DNA from: a virus | Reading direction: 5' to 3' (one strand) | Virus record (IMG/VR): IMGVR_UViG_3300045999_007906 | Location: 1 to 48,566 of that record | Length of the DNA: 48,566 bases | In this document: piece after piece, positions 18,315 through 25,840 of the stretch | Position numbering within the stretch: position 1 is the first letter of the stretch | How the letters are laid out: each line of letters starts with the position of its first letter | Program-made: the position numbers and the translations under genes | Notes under the pieces: model-generated | Databases searched by the model: none | What the model was told of the DNA's origin: nothing | Seen by the model: only the letters and a program-made list of their open reading frames with translations

Positions 18315-18883
18315 GCTGCGATAGCAAAATTTCAACTTTTAGAGATGCATTTGCATCATTTCCAAGAGGAAATAGATTTTCAATCTCCGGTCAAATCCCA
18401 AACTCTAATAATGGATGGGGTAACGATAATACTGGTGGCTTTCATATTCATGTCTTAGCCTTAAATTTACCTCCAGCGAACTTAACAACACTTAGATACA
18501 ACTACAGAGGAAGAACTCTTAAGAATCCAGGAGATAGACTATTTCCTTTCTGGAATGTAACCATTCTTGATGATACGGGTACAGATACTGTATGGGAGGC
18601 ATTCCATAAGTGGAGTCATAGCATCAATGATCATGATACAAATTTGAGAACGTCTGGTACAAACTATGATTCTTATAAACAAAACGGATGGATCGTTAAG
18701 CAACTTGGCCTTAACGGAGATACCATTAAGAGCGTAACGCTTGAAGGTTGTTTTCCTTACATTGTAGGACCAATAGAACTTGACATGAACCAGAGAAATA
18801 CTGTGTGTCAATTTAGCATGGTAATAGCATACGACAGCGTTGTCGATGTATTTACGAGAGATGGCACTATAAACATTACTTGA
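18311..18883 (+). CDS. Tail tube protein gp19 paralogue, copy 2
   Basis: A 190-residue protein with the same layout as the preceding gene: 'FRDAFASFPRGNRFSISGQIP', 'FHIHVLALNLPPANLTTLRYNYRGRTLKNPGDRLFPFWNVTILDD' and 'VWEAFHKWSHSIN'. It has a loop insertion near residue 33 ('NNGWGNDNTGG'). A second tube-fold gene could be a minor ring that starts or ends the tube (as gp48, gp54 or gp3 do in T4) or an alternative tube subunit. The GA-rich start region and ATGA overlap with copy 1 show coupled translation. Confidence 0.82.
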   Translation: MSCDSKISTFRDAFASFPRGNRFSISGQIPNSNNGWGNDNTGGFHIHVLALNLPPANLTTLRYNYRGRTLKNPGDRLFPFWNVTILDDTGTDTVWEAFHKWSHSINDHDTNLRTSGTNYDSYKQNGWIVKQLGLNGDTIKSVTLEGCFPYIVGPIELDMNQRNTVCQFSMVIAYDSVVDVFTRDGTINIT

Positions 18884-18894
18884 CAGGATATATT

Positions 18895-20436
18895 ATGGCA
18901 TTATCTGATATTTTAGGTTTTAGTTTCGGTAAGAATAAGAATAAACAAGCGGTCAGCGATCAGTCGATTGCCTCTCCATTGCCACCAGAAGATTATGATG
19001 GAAGTTATCTAGTAGAAACTGGTGGTGTTTATGGGACATATATCGATTTTACTGGAAATGCGAGAGATGATTCCGCTTTCATTACTCAGTATAGAAATAT
19101 GTCCCTCTATCCAGAGGTAGATACAGCAATTGATGAAATCGTAAATGAAACAATTGTACTTGGAAATGATAAAAAACCAATAAAATTACAATTAGATAAA
19201 CTCAATCTTTCAGATACAATTAAAACTAAGATTCATAGAGAGTTTGATAACATCTTAAAGATTTTAGATTTTAAAGGTAAGTGCTATGAAATTTTTCGTA
19301 GATGGTATATCGACGGAAAACTGTTTTACTATGTCGAAATAGATACTGAAAATCCTCAACTAGGAATTAAGAAATTGATTCCGCTTGATCCAATCAAGAT
19401 TAAAAAAATCAAGAATCTTAAGAAGAGCCAAAAAAGAATAGGTTCTGCTGTTGTTCCTCTAATCCAAGAAGTAGAGGAATATTATCTCTATACAGATACC
19501 AATAAAGATTCTCTGATTTCTACAGGTCCTACTGGTTTGCGTTTGTCAACAGACTCGATTTGCTATGCACATTCCGGTCTTGTGGATATGAATACCAAAC
19601 GAGTAATAGGATATCTACAAAAAGCTATTCGTACAATGAACATGTTGCGTCAACTTGAAGATGCAATAGTTGTGTATAGAATTTCTCGCGCACCAGAACG
19701 ACGCATATTCTATGTGGATGTTGGTAATCTACCAAAGCAAAAAGCTGAACAATATGTTCGTGAACTTATGAATCGTTATAGAAATAGAATGATTTATAAT
19801 CAAACTACTGGTGAAATCAAAGATGACCGTAATCACATGGCCATGCTTGAGGACTACTGGATGCCAAGAAGAGAAGGTGGTAGAGGTACTGAAATCTCTA
19901 CACTTGATGGCGGTCAAAATCTAGGCGAGTTAACAGATGTTGAGTATTTCAAGCGCAAATTATATCAGTCATTGAATATTCCTGCGTCAAGACTGGCTGG
20001 AGATAGCCAATTTAATCTAGGAAGATCAGCTGAAATTACAAGAGATGAAGTAAAGTTCTTCAAATTCATTGAAAGAGTTCGTCTACGTTTCTCTGTGCTA
20101 TTCTTGAATCTATTGAAGGTTCAACTTGTTCTTAAGGGTATCATCACAGTCGATGATTGGGATGACATGTATTCTGATATAGAATTCCAATTCAACACAG
20201 ATTCTTATTTCAACGATATCAAAGACGCAGAAGTTCTTGCTAGTAGACTTGATCTGGCTGCTAATGCAGAGCAATATATTGGCAAATATTTCTCTACCGA
20301 TTATATCCGTAAAAATATCTTGAAGCAAACCGATGAAGAAATTGAACTGATAAATACTCAGATGCAGTTTGATATTCTTAAGATGCAACAAGCTGCTGCA
20401 GCTCAACAGCAACAAGCCCAACAGGAGCAACAATGA
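18895..20436 (+). CDS. 20: Portal protein gp20
   Basis: A 513-residue protein (T4 gp20 is 524) that forms the dodecameric portal at the DNA-packaging vertex. Typical segments are 'FITQYRNMSLYPEVDTAIDEIVNE', 'DGKLFYYVEID', 'IPLDPIKIKKIKN', 'IVVYRISRAPERRIFYVDVGNLPKQKAEQYV', 'EDYWMPRREGGRGTEISTLDGGQNLG' and 'LNIPASRL'. The frame opens upstream with a TTG at 18880, but the ATG at 18895 is preferred because AGGA (18885-18888) sits six bases before it. The C-terminus is a Gln/Ala-rich tail. It overlaps the next gene by 4 bases. Confidence 0.96.
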   Translation: MALSDILGFSFGKNKNKQAVSDQSIASPLPPEDYDGSYLVETGGVYGTYIDFTGNARDDSAFITQYRNMSLYPEVDTAIDEIVNETIVLGNDKKPIKLQLDKLNLSDTIKTKIHREFDNILKILDFKGKCYEIFRRWYIDGKLFYYVEIDTENPQLGIKKLIPLDPIKIKKIKNLKKSQKRIGSAVVPLIQEVEEYYLYTDTNKDSLISTGPTGLRLSTDSICYAHSGLVDMNTKRVIGYLQKAIRTMNMLRQLEDAIVVYRISRAPERRIFYVDVGNLPKQKAEQYVRELMNRYRNRMIYNQTTGEIKDDRNHMAMLEDYWMPRREGGRGTEISTLDGGQNLGELTDVEYFKRKLYQSLNIPASRLAGDSQFNLGRSAEITRDEVKFFKFIERVRLRFSVLFLNLLKVQLVLKGIITVDDWDDMYSDIEFQFNTDSYFNDIKDAEVLASRLDLAANAEQYIGKYFSTDYIRKNILKQTDEEIELINTQMQFDILKMQQAAAAQQQQAQQEQQ

Positions 20437-20834
20437 AACATAGACTAAAAAAGATTGTTTTTGAGTCATTAGATAAAAATAAATTGTATTTTAACATCAA
20501 AAATGAGCTTTCTTTCAGGGTAAGCCAAATGATAAACGAAAAAATGCTTTTTGAACAGAATAAAATGCTTCAAAAATGCACTCCAAAGGCAACAAATAAT
20601 GCTTTAGAAAGATTTGTTTCCGTAATAAAGGAATCTTTACAGTCAAAATACCCTATAGACATTAAATTAAACAACGGCGAAAATATAAGTATTAATAGCA
20701 AAGAAGGGCAAAGATTGGCAGTTTTGTTTGATAATCTAAATGAACATAATCGTGTCAAAATGACTTCTTCGCTTTTTGAGAATAGCACGAATTACAAACA
20801 AATTTTAGATTTCAGCAAAAAACTAAGGAAATAA
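20433..20834 (+). CDS. Small protein between portal and protease genes, possible prohead core component
   Basis: A 133-residue, lysine-rich, mostly helical protein with no recognised motif. Its slot between gp20 and gp21 is where T4-like phages keep gp67 and gp68, small proteins of the prohead core that shape the scaffold. Translation is coupled to the portal gene by the ATGA overlap. No membrane segment or signal peptide. The assignment is by position only. Confidence 0.45.
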   Translation: MKHRLKKIVFESLDKNKLYFNIKNELSFRVSQMINEKMLFEQNKMLQKCTPKATNNALERFVSVIKESLQSKYPIDIKLNNGENISINSKEGQRLAVLFDNLNEHNRVKMTSSLFENSTNYKQILDFSKKLRK

Positions 20835-20837
20835 CAC

Positions 20838-21128
20838 ATGTCATCAAAGAAAGTATTTAAACAAATTCTTGAAGAAAATGCGGTAGGAGCTAGAAACTCT
20901 GTCCGCGAATTGCTTTATTCTAAGCTAAAACATAAGCTAAACGAAAAATACATTGAAATTTCAAGAACATATTTCAATGAGGGCAAAATGGAAGATATTG
21001 ATGGCGATGGCCAAGTAGGCAATGACACAGAAGATGCTATTGCTAAAAAATTTATGAATATGGGTATGCCAAAAAATAAAGCAGTAGCAAAGGCTACAGG
21101 CATAACTGCAAAGAAGAAGAAAAAATGA
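20838..21128 (+). CDS. Small lysine-rich protein with EF-hand-like loop, possible prohead core component
   Basis: A 96-residue protein. Residues 53-65 read 'DIDGDGQVGNDTE': Asp at positions 1, 3 and 5, Gly at 6, a hydrophobic residue at 8 and acidic residues at the end, close to a calcium-binding EF-hand or dockerin loop, although position 12 is Thr with Glu next to it. The tail ends in six basic residues. By location it is a gp67/gp68-type core protein, usually cleaved by gp21. Binding of calcium is a hypothesis. It overlaps the protease gene by 4 bases. Confidence 0.45.
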   Translation: MSSKKVFKQILEENAVGARNSVRELLYSKLKHKLNEKYIEISRTYFNEGKMEDIDGDGQVGNDTEDAIAKKFMNMGMPKNKAVAKATGITAKKKKK

Positions 21129-21772
21129 AGTTAATAACCGAAACAATTGAAAATGTTCGTGTAATTACTGAAAGTGTTGACGGTAATAATAAGAACTATT
21201 TCATTGAAGGTATCTTCATGCAGGCTGATGCCAAGAATAGAAATGGTAGAGTTTATCCCAAGCCTATTCTCATGAATGAAGTTAGACGATACATCAATGA
21301 ACATGTAAATAACAAAAGAGCTTTTGGTGAACTAAATCACCCAACTGGCCCATCTGTTAATCTTGATCGTGTATCGCATTTAATTACTGAATTACACGAA
21401 CGCGGAAATGATGTTTATGGAAAAGCCAAAATACTTGACACCCCAACAGGAAAAATAGTCAAGAGTCTATTGGGCGAAGGCGTTCAGCTTGGAGTTTCTT
21501 CAAGAGGAATGGGATCTCTTAAGAAGACCAAAGAAGGTGTAAATCAAGTTCAGGAAGATTTCATGCTTGCTGCTGTTGATATAGTAGCTGACCCATCTGC
21601 TCCTCATGCATTTGTTAATGGCATCATGGAAGGAAAAGAGTGGGTTTGGAGTAATGGAGTTCTAAAAGAGAAAACAATTTCAAACTACAAAAAAGCAATA
21701 GAAAATACTCCAAAGAAAAATCTTTCCGAAAAAACAATAAAAATATTCAATCACTTTTTGAGGGGTCTATGA
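21125..21772 (+). CDS. 21: Prohead core protease gp21
   Basis: A 215-residue serine protease, nearly the same length as T4 gp21 (212). The fold is that of herpesvirus-type assemblins. Visible catalytic residues are His72 in 'FGELNHPTG' and Ser125/126 in 'GVSSRGMGS', followed by 'DIVADPSAPHAFV'. It digests the scaffold and trims the capsid protein after Leu/Ile-x-Glu, triggering prohead maturation. It is flanked by core-type genes and gp22, the normal assembly block. Starts and stops overlap on both sides. Confidence 0.95.
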   Translation: MKLITETIENVRVITESVDGNNKNYFIEGIFMQADAKNRNGRVYPKPILMNEVRRYINEHVNNKRAFGELNHPTGPSVNLDRVSHLITELHERGNDVYGKAKILDTPTGKIVKSLLGEGVQLGVSSRGMGSLKKTKEGVNQVQEDFMLAAVDIVADPSAPHAFVNGIMEGKEWVWSNGVLKEKTISNYKKAIENTPKKNLSEKTIKIFNHFLRGL

Positions 21773-22284
21773 ACTTTATAGAAAGTAAATACATAGAGCA
21801 AATTAATAATCTTCAGAAAGAATTAGCAATATTAAAATTGCAAGAATCTAAGATTTCAAAGGCTGTAAACTTAAAAGAATATTCAGATGGCTCATCAGGT
21901 ACACTTGAAGGTGCTGCTGAAACTGTTGCAGACACTAGCATTGATTTGCTAAAAGGTTATTTAACAGCAGCAGGAATTCAAAGAGCTTTATCTGGAGAAA
22001 AAGTAAAACCAGAAGAATTATCTTCATTGAGAGCAACACCAATTATTAAACATAACATACAAGACTTTATGTCTAACTTAGTTGCAGCTCCATTGATTGG
22101 TATTGGTTCTAAATTAGCAGCAGCAATAATCAATGCCGCTGGAAGAAATCCATTGGATTTTGCCAAGGCAGTTGAACTAACAAGATACAATCCGTATGCG
22201 ATTGCAAGCCCCGACGAAGAAAGAAGAAAAACAGTTGCGCCACAAAATCCGCAACAAACTCAACAGACTGGTCCAACACCATAA
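21769..22284 (+). CDS. Unknown protein between protease and scaffold genes
   Basis: A 171-residue protein. An N-terminal helix (residues 5-30) could form a coiled coil. The middle (about 95-130) is alanine-rich and fairly hydrophobic ('MSNLVAAPLIGIGSKLAAAIINAAG') but not a clear membrane segment. The last 25 residues are Pro/Gln/Thr-rich and probably disordered. T4 has nothing of this kind between genes 21 and 22. It might be an extra core or internal head protein. It overlaps the gp21 stop (ATGA). No family recognised. Confidence 0.4.
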   Translation: MNFIESKYIEQINNLQKELAILKLQESKISKAVNLKEYSDGSSGTLEGAAETVADTSIDLLKGYLTAAGIQRALSGEKVKPEELSSLRATPIIKHNIQDFMSNLVAAPLIGIGSKLAAAIINAAGRNPLDFAKAVELTRYNPYAIASPDEERRKTVAPQNPQQTQQTGPTP

Positions 22285-22287
22285 ATA
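22280..22287 (+). promoter_or_regulatory. Candidate late promoter before gp22
   Basis: CATAAATA agrees with the T4-type late core (TATAAATA, recognised by gp55 with gp45). It overlaps the stop of the upstream gene and lies 14 bases before the gp22 start, with an AGGAG between them. gp55 and gp45 are both encoded here, which supports the reading. Confidence 0.45.
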
Positions 22288-22301
22288 AATTAGGAGAATA
22301 T

Positions 22302-23354
22302 ATGAGAAATAGAAAAAAATATATCGAAGATGAAATTTTAAGCGAGGAAATGGAAGAAGAAACCGAGGAAGAAGAGATGGATGAAACTGAGGACGAACAA
22401 GATGAGTCCGAAGATGAAGACACCTCATCCGGTTCTGGACAAAAGGCTGCTGCTGGTTTCGTTGACTTTGATGTCAATGGAATGGGTAGCATGGATGCTA
22501 ATGGAGGAAGAGTCTTTATTCAGACAGATCCAAGAATGGATCCTAACATGCAAAAGCTCGCTCCATACAATCAAATGACAATTGCTACCCCAAAGGTATC
22601 ACCTGTTCAAATGAAAGAAGCATTCGAAGCCATTTTTGGTGATAGCGATTTATCAGAAGAAGCTGTAACAAAGCTTCAAACTGTCTTTGTCGCTGCTCTA
22701 AACGAGAAGGTTGAAGAGCATGCCAAGAATGCAAATAAGATTCTTGCTGAACAGTATGAGAAGAATCTCGAAATCATGGCTGGTACACTTGCTGAAAAGC
22801 TTGATGAGTACCTTGGCTATGTTGTCGAAGAATGGATGCAGGAGAACAAGGTTGAAGTTGAAAGAGGCATCAAGACTCAAGTCGCTGAAAACTTCATTCG
22901 TGGTCTCAAGAATCTATTCGAAGCTCACTACATTGATGTTCCAGAAGACAAGTACAATCTAGTTGACGAACTATTCGAACAGAATGACGAACTCACTAGA
23001 ACTGTAAACAAGGTCATCAACGAAAACATGGCTCTAAAGAGAGAGAATGTTTCCAGCAAGATTTCTGGCATTTTCCTAGAAGAATGCCACGGTTTAACAG
23101 ACACTCAAATTGAAAAATTAGGATCACTTGCCAAGGGTCTTGATTTTGATGGCGAGGATTCGTTCAGAAGTAAGCTTCAGTCGCTCAAAGAGGCTTATTT
23201 CTTCAGAAAACAAGAAGCTAGACCAACTCAAGTAGCTCCAGTGGCAAGCCCAGTAATGGATCTACATGAAATGGTTCAACCTTCAGCACAGATTATTGAA
23301 AATGAAACTGTCTCTCAGGTGGCTAGAGCAATGAGTAGACATATTAAGAAATGA
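22302..23354 (+). CDS. 22: Prohead scaffold core protein gp22
   Basis: A 350-residue protein (T4 gp22 is 269). The first 55 residues are extremely acidic (Glu/Asp blocks), followed by a short low-complexity linker and then long helices with coiled-coil character, for example 'FVAALNEKVEEHAKNANKILAEQYEKNLE' (about residues 128-156) and 'LFEQNDELTRTVNKVINENMALKREN'. It forms the internal scaffold on which gp23 assembles and is later degraded by gp21. AGGAG sits 6-7 bases before the ATG. The codons (ttc, aac, gac, ctc) are less AT-rich, as expected for a strongly expressed gene. Confidence 0.92.
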   Translation: MRNRKKYIEDEILSEEMEEETEEEEMDETEDEQDESEDEDTSSGSGQKAAAGFVDFDVNGMGSMDANGGRVFIQTDPRMDPNMQKLAPYNQMTIATPKVSPVQMKEAFEAIFGDSDLSEEAVTKLQTVFVAALNEKVEEHAKNANKILAEQYEKNLEIMAGTLAEKLDEYLGYVVEEWMQENKVEVERGIKTQVAENFIRGLKNLFEAHYIDVPEDKYNLVDELFEQNDELTRTVNKVINENMALKRENVSSKISGIFLEECHGLTDTQIEKLGSLAKGLDFDGEDSFRSKLQSLKEAYFFRKQEARPTQVAPVASPVMDLHEMVQPSAQIIENETVSQVARAMSRHIKK

Positions 23355-23391
23355 TAAGGATTTAACTAAATAACACAGGAGAATACACAAA

Positions 23392-24786
23392 ATGTTTGAA
23401 GACTCAACCCCATATGATATTTTAACTGAAAAGTGGAACCCCGTCCTAAATCACGACGCAGTTCCCGCTATTGAAGATGTTTATAAGAAGAAAGTTACCG
23501 CAGTCCTTCTTGAGAACCAAGAAGCTGCTATGCGTCAGCAGTATCTAACCGAAACCTCAGCCAATGGAATTGGTGGTGGATTCGGTCTAAACAGCAACGG
23601 ATCAGCAAATACCAACCTACAGGGCTATGATCCAATTCTCATCAGCCTTGTTCGTCGTGCAATGCCAAACCTAATGGCTTATGACATTGCAGGTGTTCAG
23701 CCCATGACTGCTCCTACTGGTCTCATTTTTGCAATGAGATCTAAGTACGACAGCCAGAGCGGTGATGAAGCCCTATTTGCCGAACCATTCGCTAAGTTCA
23801 GCGGTTCAGGTGCTACCTCAACAGGTGCATCGACTGATCCTCTAACTGGCGTTGCTCCTCTAGCTTTCAGCGGAAATACCGTCACCAAAGCATCAATCTT
23901 TGGTTCTGACTTCGTTGGTATTTCAACCAACAGAGCTGAAGATTTAGGTGGTTCTGGTAATCCATTCAAGGAAATGGCATTTGCTATCGACCGCGTTGCT
24001 GTTACTGCAAAGACCCGTGCTCTAAAGGCCGAATATACCACTGAGCTTGCTCAGGATCTTAAGGCTGTTCACGGTCTTGATGCCGAAACAGAACTCGCTA
24101 ACATTCTCAGCACTGAAATTCTTGCTGAAATGAACCGTGAAGTTATTCGCAACATCTACCATGTTGCAAAACTAGGTTGCCAGCAGGCAGATCTATTCTA
24201 CAAGGCAGCTACTCCAGGCACAGGTGGTGCATATGACCTAGCACTCGACTCAGACGGTCGTTGGTCAGCTGAACGCTTCCGTGGCCTCATGTTCCAGATT
24301 GAACGTGAAGCTAACGTAATTGCTAAGGATACTCGTCGTGGTAAGGGCAACTTCATCATCTGCTCGTCAGATGTTGCTTCAGCTCTAACCATGGGCGGAT
24401 TCCTACAGCTAACTCCAGCTCCTGCTACTCAGCTTGAAGTTGATGACACTGGCAATACCTTTGCTGGTATCCTAAACGGCAAGATGAGAGTCTACATCGA
24501 TCCATATAGCAGCTCAACCCAGAACTTTGTCTGTGTTGGCTATAGAGGCGCAAGCCCCTACGATGCTGGTATCTTCTACTGCCCATACGTTCCACTCCAG
24601 ATGGTTCGTGCAGTTGATCCTGATACCTTCCAGCCCAAGATTGGTTTCAAGACCCGCTACGGCATGGTCCAGAACCCATTCGTTCGTGATGGTGGTGTCG
24701 CTCTTGGATCAACCATGACCGAAGGTAAGAATCAGTACTACAGACTCTTTGCAGTCACTAACCTCCACGGTAACACTGGCAACTGA
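23392..24786 (+). CDS. 23: Major capsid protein gp23
   Basis: A 464-residue protein with HK97 fold (T4 gp23 is 521). Recognisable segments are 'DPILISLVRRAMPNLMAYDIAGVQPMTAPTGLIFAMRS' (about residues 79-116), 'RRGKGNFIICSSDVASAL', 'VYIDPY', 'GYRGASPYDAGIFYCPYVPLQMVRAVDP' and 'KTRYGM'. A gp21-type cleavage site is likely at 'YLTE' (L52-T53-E54), which would remove a 54-residue leader. AGGAG lies 9 bases before the ATG. The codon use is the most GC-rich of the window, in line with very high expression. A strong terminator follows. No separate gp24 vertex gene is seen nearby. Confidence 0.97.
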   Translation: MFEDSTPYDILTEKWNPVLNHDAVPAIEDVYKKKVTAVLLENQEAAMRQQYLTETSANGIGGGFGLNSNGSANTNLQGYDPILISLVRRAMPNLMAYDIAGVQPMTAPTGLIFAMRSKYDSQSGDEALFAEPFAKFSGSGATSTGASTDPLTGVAPLAFSGNTVTKASIFGSDFVGISTNRAEDLGGSGNPFKEMAFAIDRVAVTAKTRALKAEYTTELAQDLKAVHGLDAETELANILSTEILAEMNREVIRNIYHVAKLGCQQADLFYKAATPGTGGAYDLALDSDGRWSAERFRGLMFQIEREANVIAKDTRRGKGNFIICSSDVASALTMGGFLQLTPAPATQLEVDDTGNTFAGILNGKMRVYIDPYSSSTQNFVCVGYRGASPYDAGIFYCPYVPLQMVRAVDPDTFQPKIGFKTRYGMVQNPFVRDGGVALGSTMTEGKNQYYRLFAVTNLHGNTGN

Positions 24787-24810
24787 TAAGTAAGTACAGT
24801 CAGTAATGAG

Positions 24811-24839
24811 AAGGGAGAGGAGAAATCCTCTCCCTTTTT
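24811..24839 (+). terminator. Intrinsic terminator after the major capsid gene
   Basis: GGGAGAGGA (24813-24821), a GAAA tetraloop, then TCCTCTCCC (24826-24834) and five T. The stem is a perfect 9 bp and extends by two A-T pairs. It closes the capsid transcript 24 bases after the stop codon. Confidence 0.93.
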
Positions 24840-24842
24840 CAT

Positions 24843-24848
24843 TATACA
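24843..24848 (+). promoter_or_regulatory. Possible -10 element before the tube-like gene
   Basis: TATACA lies 6 bases before the ATG at 24855, the same spacing as at UvsY and gp55. No -35 element is seen. As the gene follows directly on a strong terminator it needs its own promoter or read-through, and it lacks a Shine-Dalgarno sequence. Confidence 0.28.
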
Positions 24849-24854
24849 TAGTTT

Positions 24855-25376
24855 ATGGCACAGGCAGATTATCCGGTAAATATTAGTCAACTTAATAAAA
24901 ATTTCTATACATTTAAGTTGTCTAGAATACCAACTGTTACATTCTTTCTTCAAAAAGTAACTTTACCAGGAATTTTATCTCCAAATTTTGATCAACCTAC
25001 CAATTTAGGCGTTCCAGTCAAAAGGCCATTAGGAACTTATAATTTTGCCAATCTAGATGTCGAATTCATCGTTGATGAAAACATGACCAACTGGTTGGAA
25101 ATTTATAGATGGATGAGGAATATTGGTAACTTAGATTCTGATTGTACTTTTAACATTCCAGAAAATAAATTTACATCTACAGGAACACTCATAGTCCAAA
25201 AAAGTTCTTATACTGCAAATATTACTGCAACATTCTTTGATATTTTTCCGATATCTTTAGGTGGAATAATGTTTGATACGACGCTTCCAGCATCTGAGCC
25301 AGCAAGAGTAAGTGCTAGCTTTGCTTATACCTATTATAGCTTCAGCCCAGATCCTGGAAATACGACTTTAGATTGA
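24855..25376 (+). CDS. Tail-tube-like structural protein (gp3/gp48/gp54-type candidate)
   Basis: A 173-residue protein: 'NFYTFKLSRIPTVTFFLQKVTLPGI', 'VPVKRPLGTYNFANLDVEFIVDENMTNWLEIYRWMRNIG' (about residues 56-95), then 'SYTANITATFFDIFPISLGGIMFDT'. This is the beta-barrel layout of tube-fold proteins, with the 'NWLEIYRWM' helix equivalent to 'LWKAFTSWS' in gp19. T4-like relatives often have a small tail-completion gene right after gp23. It may be the tube initiator, the baseplate-tube cap or the gp3 terminator; I cannot choose. It follows the capsid terminator by 15 bases and lacks a visible ribosome-binding site. Confidence 0.6.
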   Translation: MAQADYPVNISQLNKNFYTFKLSRIPTVTFFLQKVTLPGILSPNFDQPTNLGVPVKRPLGTYNFANLDVEFIVDENMTNWLEIYRWMRNIGNLDSDCTFNIPENKFTSTGTLIVQKSSYTANITATFFDIFPISLGGIMFDTTLPASEPARVSASFAYTYYSFSPDPGNTTLD

Positions 25377-25399
25377 TTTAATCTATATTTTGGTATACT
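25373..25399 (+). promoter_or_regulatory. Sigma-70-type promoter for uvsY (extended -10)
   Basis: TTGATT (25373-25378), 15-base spacer, and an extended -10 TGG-TATACT (TATACT at 25394-25399). The ATG at 25406 is six bases beyond the -10 box, about where transcription would begin, and no ribosome-binding site is present. Confidence 0.6.
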
Positions 25400-25405
25400 T
25401 ATATT

Positions 25406-25840
25406 ATGACTTTTGATGAATTAAAAGAACAGGTCGATCAAGACCTAAAAATTGATATTACTGAATTGGCTCAAGAATCTGTAAATACTCCTCAGATTCA
25501 TAATAAGTATTTGTTATTTTTTAAAAAATATAAAGAAGAACTTTCTTCAGATGAAAGAACAATGAAGGTTCTTAGAAAATACAAATGGCTATATTATATG
25601 GGTAAACTCAGCAGAGAAGAACTTGAAAAACTGAAATGGGAGCCATTTGAATTAAACATTCTAAAGACGGATGTTGATAAATTTATAGAAGCTGATGATG
25701 ATATCATAAATCTTGAAGGTAAGATTTCTGAGAAAAAAGAAATGGTCAATTATCTTGACGGCGTAATTAAAATTGTAAATGGCCGTCAATGGAATATAAG
25801 ATCGGCCATAGATTGGATTAAATTCACCAATGGGCAATAA
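25406..25840 (+). CDS. uvsY: Recombination mediator UvsY
   Basis: A 144-residue protein (T4 UvsY is 137). The pattern 'PQIHNKYLLFFKKYKEEL', 'KYKWLYYMGKLSREELEKLKWEPFEL', 'LEGKISEKKEMVNYLDGVIKIVNGRQWNIRSAIDWIKFTNG' matches UvsY of marine T4-like phages, including the C-terminal helix that drives hexamer formation. It loads the UvsX recombinase on gp32-coated single-stranded DNA. It has its own sigma-70-type promoter and probably a leaderless mRNA. It overlaps uvsW by 11 bases. Confidence 0.88.
   Translation: MTFDELKEQVDQDLKIDITELAQESVNTPQIHNKYLLFFKKYKEELSSDERTMKVLRKYKWLYYMGKLSREELEKLKWEPFELNILKTDVDKFIEADDDIINLEGKISEKKEMVNYLDGVIKIVNGRQWNIRSAIDWIKFTNGQ

Noticed and set aside
20110-20469. Minus-strand frame of 119 codons opposite the portal C-terminus
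   Set aside because: Its Leu-rich start is the complement of the CAA/CAG repeats coding the Gln tail; overlaps two well supported genes.
22130-22492. Minus-strand frames of 120 and 83 codons opposite the gp22 N-terminus
   Set aside because: They mirror the GAA/GAG/GAT-rich acidic stretch of gp22 and give Ser/Phe-rich low-complexity proteins without ribosome-binding sites.
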